From positions 307,063 to 371,062 of the forward strand of contig SWDI01000005.1 in assembly GCA_005116955.1 (NCBI GenBank): a stretch of DNA of 64,000 nt, in the 5' to 3' direction. The notes under the pieces were generated by a model. The model did not search any database. It had not been told where the DNA came from and saw only the letters and a list, made by a program, of their open reading frames with translations. Both the position numbers and the translations under genes were made by a program. Numbering within the stretch: position 1 is the first letter of the stretch; each line of letters begins with the position of its first letter. This DNA is from Nitrospira sp. GTDB taxonomy: Bacteria > Nitrospirota > Nitrospiria > Nitrospirales > Nitrospiraceae. This document shows, in pieces, positions 60,517-64,000 of the stretch.

Positions 60517-61887
60517 CTAAAATAGATACCGGAAACTGAACGTCCCCAGATGTACGAACGCGTGGTAGGTCCCGTCCACTGTCGGATTTTGGTTACCGGC
60601 CACCGTGCGTGATTCGTAGAACCACTCCTGATAGGCAAGATCGAGACCGATTCCTTTCGGCCACAAGGCTGACTCTCCACTGCAAGGAATCATGCCTAGA
60701 AAACGTCCGGAGCCCTTACACAGAAAGCCCACGCCAAGAGATAGAGTATGAGCTGGCAGTGAAATGATGCCAGGATTAAAGGTCCGATCAGGGACAGGAT
60801 CTTCCGTATACGTATAACCGGAACGGGCGGCGACCTCCCAATGTGGTAGCCAGCCTGGACTCAGCCACTTATATTCGGTTCCGACTGCAATCACCGCCAC
60901 ATTCTTCCACTGTTGCGGTTGGGGGATTGTGGCTCCATTGGACAGTCGTACATCGAGATTCCTGTTTAAGCTCCACCCCACATACTCAACATCAACTTCA
61001 ACTTTCCATTCTCGTTCTAGGGATCGAACCGGCCAGACTGCGATAGCTCCAGTCACCATTTGCGGCAACACCAAGTCCGTGGAGGCGTCGGCCACCTTCC
61101 CTCCGTTGACTAACAACGACCCATTTAACGGCAACACCGCTTGACTGCGATAGACCAACCCGATTGAGACGACCGGTTTTCCTGCTTCATTTCTGAACGG
61201 AGCATAGAGCAGACTGGCAGTCACACCCGCGCCAGTCCCTGCCCCATTCAGTTCAATGGACGCCCCTGTTGGAATGCCAAGGGCTCCAGCACTCACCTGC
61301 TTCTGCTCCACATGCCCTTCGCCAAGAAAGCTCGCAAAGGTATAAATATCGGCACTCACCCCTACTGAAAGCGCATCGTTTATCTTGTAGGCAATCGTCG
61401 GTTTGATGGCGATCAGCGGCAGTTCCGCCGACGTAATGGCTGTATTGAACGGGCCATCGATCGGGTAGCGTATCCTTAAACCGAAGGGCGATGTCAGCCC
61501 CAGACCTATCGTAACAGCAGAGAAACGTGGTACGCCAAGCGCTCCAAGGTTGGCGCTGAGGTACGTGTGTCCGGGTGGAGGGAAGCTGACGCTTCCTCCG
61601 AAATCACCTCGAGTATCAACTCCTGAAATGCTCTTCGCCTTGATGGAACCGCCAAGTAACGCGATCCCGAATACTCCCTGGATACCAGGGACTTGTGTAA
61701 GGCCAGCAGGGTTATATTGAATAGCTGAGGCATCGTCTGCCTGGGCTGCGAATGCATTTCCTTGAGCTGCGGCGACGGCCCCCTGTGGTTGAAACCTCAG
61801 GGCCTGAGCATGAGCCGTGGACCAGGCCACGACGATTACAACTTCGACTAGCACGCAGAGCACGATACGCAAAGTAAAGTGTTCCAT
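60517..61887 (-). CDS. FadL/OMPP1-family outer-membrane porin
   Basis: The 456-residue product has a signal peptide ending TAHAQA. The FadL family opening follows ('GAVAAAQGNAFAAQADDASA', then 'IQYNPAGLTQVPG', about 36-68). Many amphipathic beta strands and a C-terminal 'FSFRYLF' beta-signal ending in Phe complete the barrel. FadL-type channels bring hydrophobic compounds across the outer membrane. The gene lies between uvrC (convergent) and luxR (divergent), so uptake of an acyl-type signal is a possible but unproven link. Confidence 0.87.
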   Translation of the reverse strand: MEHFTLRIVLCVLVEVVIVVAWSTAHAQALRFQPQGAVAAAQGNAFAAQADDASAIQYNPAGLTQVPGIQGVFGIALLGGSIKAKSISGVDTRGDFGGSVSFPPPGHTYLSANLGALGVPRFSAVTIGLGLTSPFGLRIRYPIDGPFNTAITSAELPLIAIKPTIAYKINDALSVGVSADIYTFASFLGEGHVEQKQVSAGALGIPTGASIELNGAGTGAGVTASLLYAPFRNEAGKPVVSIGLVYRSQAVLPLNGSLLVNGGKVADASTDLVLPQMVTGAIAVWPVRSLEREWKVEVDVEYVGWSLNRNLDVRLSNGATIPQPQQWKNVAVIAVGTEYKWLSPGWLPHWEVAARSGYTYTEDPVPDRTFNPGIISLPAHTLSLGVGFLCKGSGRFLGMIPCSGESALWPKGIGLDLAYQEWFYESRTVAGNQNPTVDGTYHAFVHLGTFSFRYLF

Positions 61888-62075
61888 TAGATCAATAACG
61901 AGACATCCTTCAGGAATAGTGACTAGTCGGATTGAGGAGAATAGACATTCACATTAGCGCTCTTCACGGACACCAAACTAGAGCCATATGGACGTATTGC
62001 AGGGTAACCGCTCGCCAAACTACAGGTCCAATATTTTCGTATTTCCTAGTTGATCTTCGCTTTCAGCGTAAGTAC

Positions 62076-62091
62076 ATTACTGCACTGTAAT
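62076..62091 (+). promoter_or_regulatory. Small dyad upstream of luxR
   Basis: ATTAC and GTAAT flank six bases (TGCACT) about 45 bases before the luxR ATG. It is a weak candidate operator; the inner bases are not symmetric. Confidence 0.25.
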
Positions 62092-62133
62092 ATCCTACTC
62101 CTAACTATTCGCCTCACTGGAGGTGCCATCATC

Positions 62134-63069
62134 ATGGGTGAAGCTCTCAAGTTCGACCATTCAATCTCTGGCAGCCGACTACATAGAGTATTTCCTTTCA
62201 TTCGCGAAAATGGAGGGACGGCCCTTACAAAGTCCCGCTCGGCACAACTCGTCGCTGAGTCTCAGCCTGAAGTTCCCTCTTCGCTTAAGACGCCATCTCA
62301 TCCGTTTACGACTGACATTTTTGATGATCTCACAAGAAGCGAGATGCAGTGTGTGTTGGAAGTCCTTCACCATACAATGCAAGCGACCACTGGAACTGAT
62401 GTGCACCATATTCTTCAGTTAGTTCAACGCGTCGTAGCCTCCCCGCTGGTGATCGGTGGCGTCGCTCAGCTGGACCCCAAGGGGACATTCCAGGACTTCA
62501 ATAGCGTCATCAATGTCAGTTACTCAAACGACTGGCTGTATCATTATGGCACCAAGGCATATGCGGCGGTTGACCCTGTCCTTCAGTCAGTCCTTTCGAC
62601 CTTTCAGACACAGGTATGGGAGCAGACCTACCTGAGCGCCAGTTCCCCGAAGCAATTGGAATTCGTGGAAGAGGCTCGGTCATACGGCCTGACTCATGGT
62701 GTCACGACTGGCATGCTCGAACCGGGCCGCAACTTCGCCTCCTTCTTTTCTTTTGCTGGAGGCGAGCCTGCTCACACAGTTCGCTACAAGAAATTGCTCG
62801 AATACCTGCTTCCCCATCTGCACCGGATCCTGATCGCAAATGTTCATACCCCTTCTTCCAACCGTGTGAAGGGACTTTCTCCTCGCGAGCTGATGGTTCT
62901 CGAATGGATGAAGCAAGGAAAGACGAACTGGGAGATCTCGCGGATCATTGGCGTGAGTGAGCGAACCGTTCGCTTTCACGTAGAAGGCATCTTCATGAAG
63001 CTCGATGTCGGCTCTCGTACACAAGCCGTCGCGTGTGCCATAGAACAAGGCCTATTCCCCAATACGTAA
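62134..63069 (+). CDS. luxR: LuxR-family AHL-responsive transcription regulator
   Basis: The 311-residue product has an autoinducer-binding domain (about 75-225). It has the pocket residues in family positions: Trp and Tyr in 'NDWLYHYG', Asp-Pro in 'AAVDPVLQ', Trp in VWEQ and Gly in 'YGLTHGVT'. The C-terminal LuxR-type HTH (about 247-305) is 'GLSPRELMVLEWMKQGKTNW' then 'EISRIIGVSERTVRFHVEGI'. The N-terminal 70 residues are an extension beyond normal LuxR (about 240). GGAGG lies 10 bases before the ATG at 62134; the longer ORF to 62050 is unlikely. It converges with luxI, whose 3' end is 30 bases away. Confidence 0.88.
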   Translation: MGEALKFDHSISGSRLHRVFPFIRENGGTALTKSRSAQLVAESQPEVPSSLKTPSHPFTTDIFDDLTRSEMQCVLEVLHHTMQATTGTDVHHILQLVQRVVASPLVIGGVAQLDPKGTFQDFNSVINVSYSNDWLYHYGTKAYAAVDPVLQSVLSTFQTQVWEQTYLSASSPKQLEFVEEARSYGLTHGVTTGMLEPGRNFASFFSFAGGEPAHTVRYKKLLEYLLPHLHRILIANVHTPSSNRVKGLSPRELMVLEWMKQGKTNWEISRIIGVSERTVRFHVEGIFMKLDVGSRTQAVACAIEQGLFPNT

Positions 63070-63099
63070 TTCAGCGAGCCCCGCCCCACCCTTTGCCAG

Positions 63100-63885
63100 C
63101 TACGCTGCAACCAACACCTGATCGGCTTCTACCGACGTCGCAGGATCTCTTAACCCAAGGTGGTACGGCTGCGCCTCACTATCCCCTTCCTTCAAATCTC
63201 TAGCGACAAATCTGCTCCGCTCAAACGACCAAGAACCATCGATGGCGTTCATCCAACGGTAAAAGGACGGTTGCTTCTGGGGACAGGTTTGATGAAACTG
63301 CCCCCAGTCAAGCACTGCGGCGATCGAAACTGCCTGCGCTGGAGGTAGAGACACAGCGGGACTGATCGCTTCGCAGGTGAAACCCATTCCGCGTAAGACC
63401 CGCAGGAATCGTTTTTCAACAACCATGTACAAATAACGCACGTCATTGTGCATCGACCACTGGTAAACACTTTTAAAGAGAACTTGCATCAGGCGATTGG
63501 AAAGCCCCTTATCGGTCAACCTCGGATCGATCGCCAATCGGGTGATCTCCGCCGCATCAGGCGATTTTCTAACCTCACACGTCGGGAGCAGACACGCGCG
63601 GAATTCACTTTCCAACATGAAAGGGAATGAAGAGTTGACCATCCGAAACACTCCGCGGAGTTCCCCACCGCCATCAAATAACCCGACAGAGGTCGCAAAC
63701 GCATCGTACGTATCGTATTCTAGTTCCTCCGGATTTCTAGCCACCCATTGTAACCGCTCGGCAAATACGCGGTGTCTCAGTTTGTAGGCTTGGATCATAT
63801 CAGCCTCTCCCTTTAGGGTCCTGACCAGAAGATCATCTTCATGGAACGCGATCCCTTTTTCCTCTCCGGCTTCTAATACCTGCAT
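63100..63885 (-). CDS. luxI: LuxI-family acyl-homoserine lactone synthase
   Basis: The 261-residue product has all conserved LuxI residues: Arg37, Phe41 and Trp47 in 'LRHRVFAERLQWV', Glu56, Asp58 and Asp61 in 'LEYDTYD', Arg81 in VFRMV, and Glu113 and Arg116 in 'AAEITRLAID'. It should make an N-acyl-homoserine lactone from SAM and acyl-ACP or acyl-CoA. It is about 40-50 residues longer than typical LuxI, mostly at the C-terminus. The ATG at 63885 has GAAAGGAG 7 bases upstream; the ORF to 63963 has no such site. Confidence 0.92.
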   Translation of the reverse strand: MQVLEAGEEKGIAFHEDDLLVRTLKGEADMIQAYKLRHRVFAERLQWVARNPEELEYDTYDAFATSVGLFDGGGELRGVFRMVNSSFPFMLESEFRACLLPTCEVRKSPDAAEITRLAIDPRLTDKGLSNRLMQVLFKSVYQWSMHNDVRYLYMVVEKRFLRVLRGMGFTCEAISPAVSLPPAQAVSIAAVLDWGQFHQTCPQKQPSFYRWMNAIDGSWSFERSRFVARDLKEGDSEAQPYHLGLRDPATSVEADQVLVAA

Positions 63886-63923
63886 TGGTACGCTCCTTTC
63901 GGTTGGGCCCGTTCGGGCTGAAT

Positions 63924-63962
63924 ATGGAACCAATTGGCTCGCGAAGGTGGCGAATGGTTCCA
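63924..63962 (-). promoter_or_regulatory. Inverted repeat upstream of luxI
   Basis: ATGGAACCA at 63924-63932 and its exact complement TGGTTCCAT at 63954-63962 flank 21 bases, 39 to 77 bases before the luxI ATG. A second hairpin, CCTGGCG against CGCCAGG, lies at 63983-64000. Either could be an operator for the LuxR protein; they are also compatible with a leader hairpin. Confidence 0.4.
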
Positions 63963-64000
63963 TCCTCGGGCACCTGACGTCACCTGGCGTGTCCGCCAGG

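Overview
The window looks like a chromosome segment of a Nitrospira-type nitrite oxidiser (phylum Nitrospirota). This is an inference from three things: the layout of the XrtA/PEP-CTERM exopolysaccharide locus, a complete 14-subunit-type nuo operon (nuoC and nuoD fused), and a convergent LuxR/LuxI pair. No rRNA, tRNA, CRISPR array, IS element or prophage was recognised.

Layout. 1-2.3 kb: sparse DNA with two small exported, possibly metal-binding proteins and a small HTH protein. 2.3-4.3 kb: a PEP-CTERM protein followed by a membrane-spanning regulator that combines an exported domain with a PEP-CTERM-like anchor, a receiver-like domain and an OmpR-type winged helix. 4.8-29 kb: a 24-kb minus-strand exopolysaccharide/exosortase region in four operons. 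Operon 1 (xrtA-epsI, WecA-like, PrsT, Wza-like, beta-barrel, Wzz-like, tyrosine kinase, secretion ATPase) is the exosortase and export core. Operon 2 holds GT2, GT4 and an exported hyaluronidase-like hydrolase. Operon 3 holds a WcaF-like acetyltransferase, aldo/keto reductase, GMC oxidoreductase and FkbM methyltransferase. Operon 4 holds GT4, a MurJ-like flippase, an O-antigen polymerase/ligase and a hexapeptide acetyltransferase. 29.3-33.8 kb: four more PEP-CTERM proteins. 34-35.7 kb: a membrane-anchored spermidine-synthase-like protein with a SEC-C motif just out of frame. 36-52.4 kb: midA (NDUFAF7-type complex I assembly methyltransferase) followed by nuoA-B-CD-E-F-G-H-I-J-K-L-M-N. 52.4-61.9 kb: housekeeping and mixed genes (YihY/BrkB, an orphan lipoprotein, site-2 protease, polysaccharide deacetylase, GNAT, VOC, a DapF-like protein, UvrC, FadL-like porin). 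62.1-63.9 kb: luxR and luxI, convergent.

How it fits together. A WecA-like enzyme would load the first sugar on undecaprenyl phosphate. The GT2 and GT4 enzymes extend it, the modifying enzymes decorate it, the MurJ-like protein flips it, the Wzy-like protein polymerises it, Wzz and the kinase set chain length, and the Wza-like protein with the beta-barrel exports it. Exosortase XrtA would process the five PEP-CTERM proteins encoded on both sides.

Main new observations. (1) All four exopolysaccharide operons carry the same multi-part upstream signature with fixed spacing, which defines a regulon by eye. The PEP-CTERM genes share a second, related element. (2) The regulator at 2289-3632 looks like a PEP-CTERM protein fused through its membrane anchor to a DNA-binding response-regulator module, so it could report exosortase activity. 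(3) Three tandem PEP-CTERM paralogues are predicted to mature with an N-terminal histidine. (4) A DapF-family protein has serine at both catalytic cysteine positions. (5) A SEC-C tail is separated by one base from the gene it appears to belong to. These come from reading the sequence; no database search was run.
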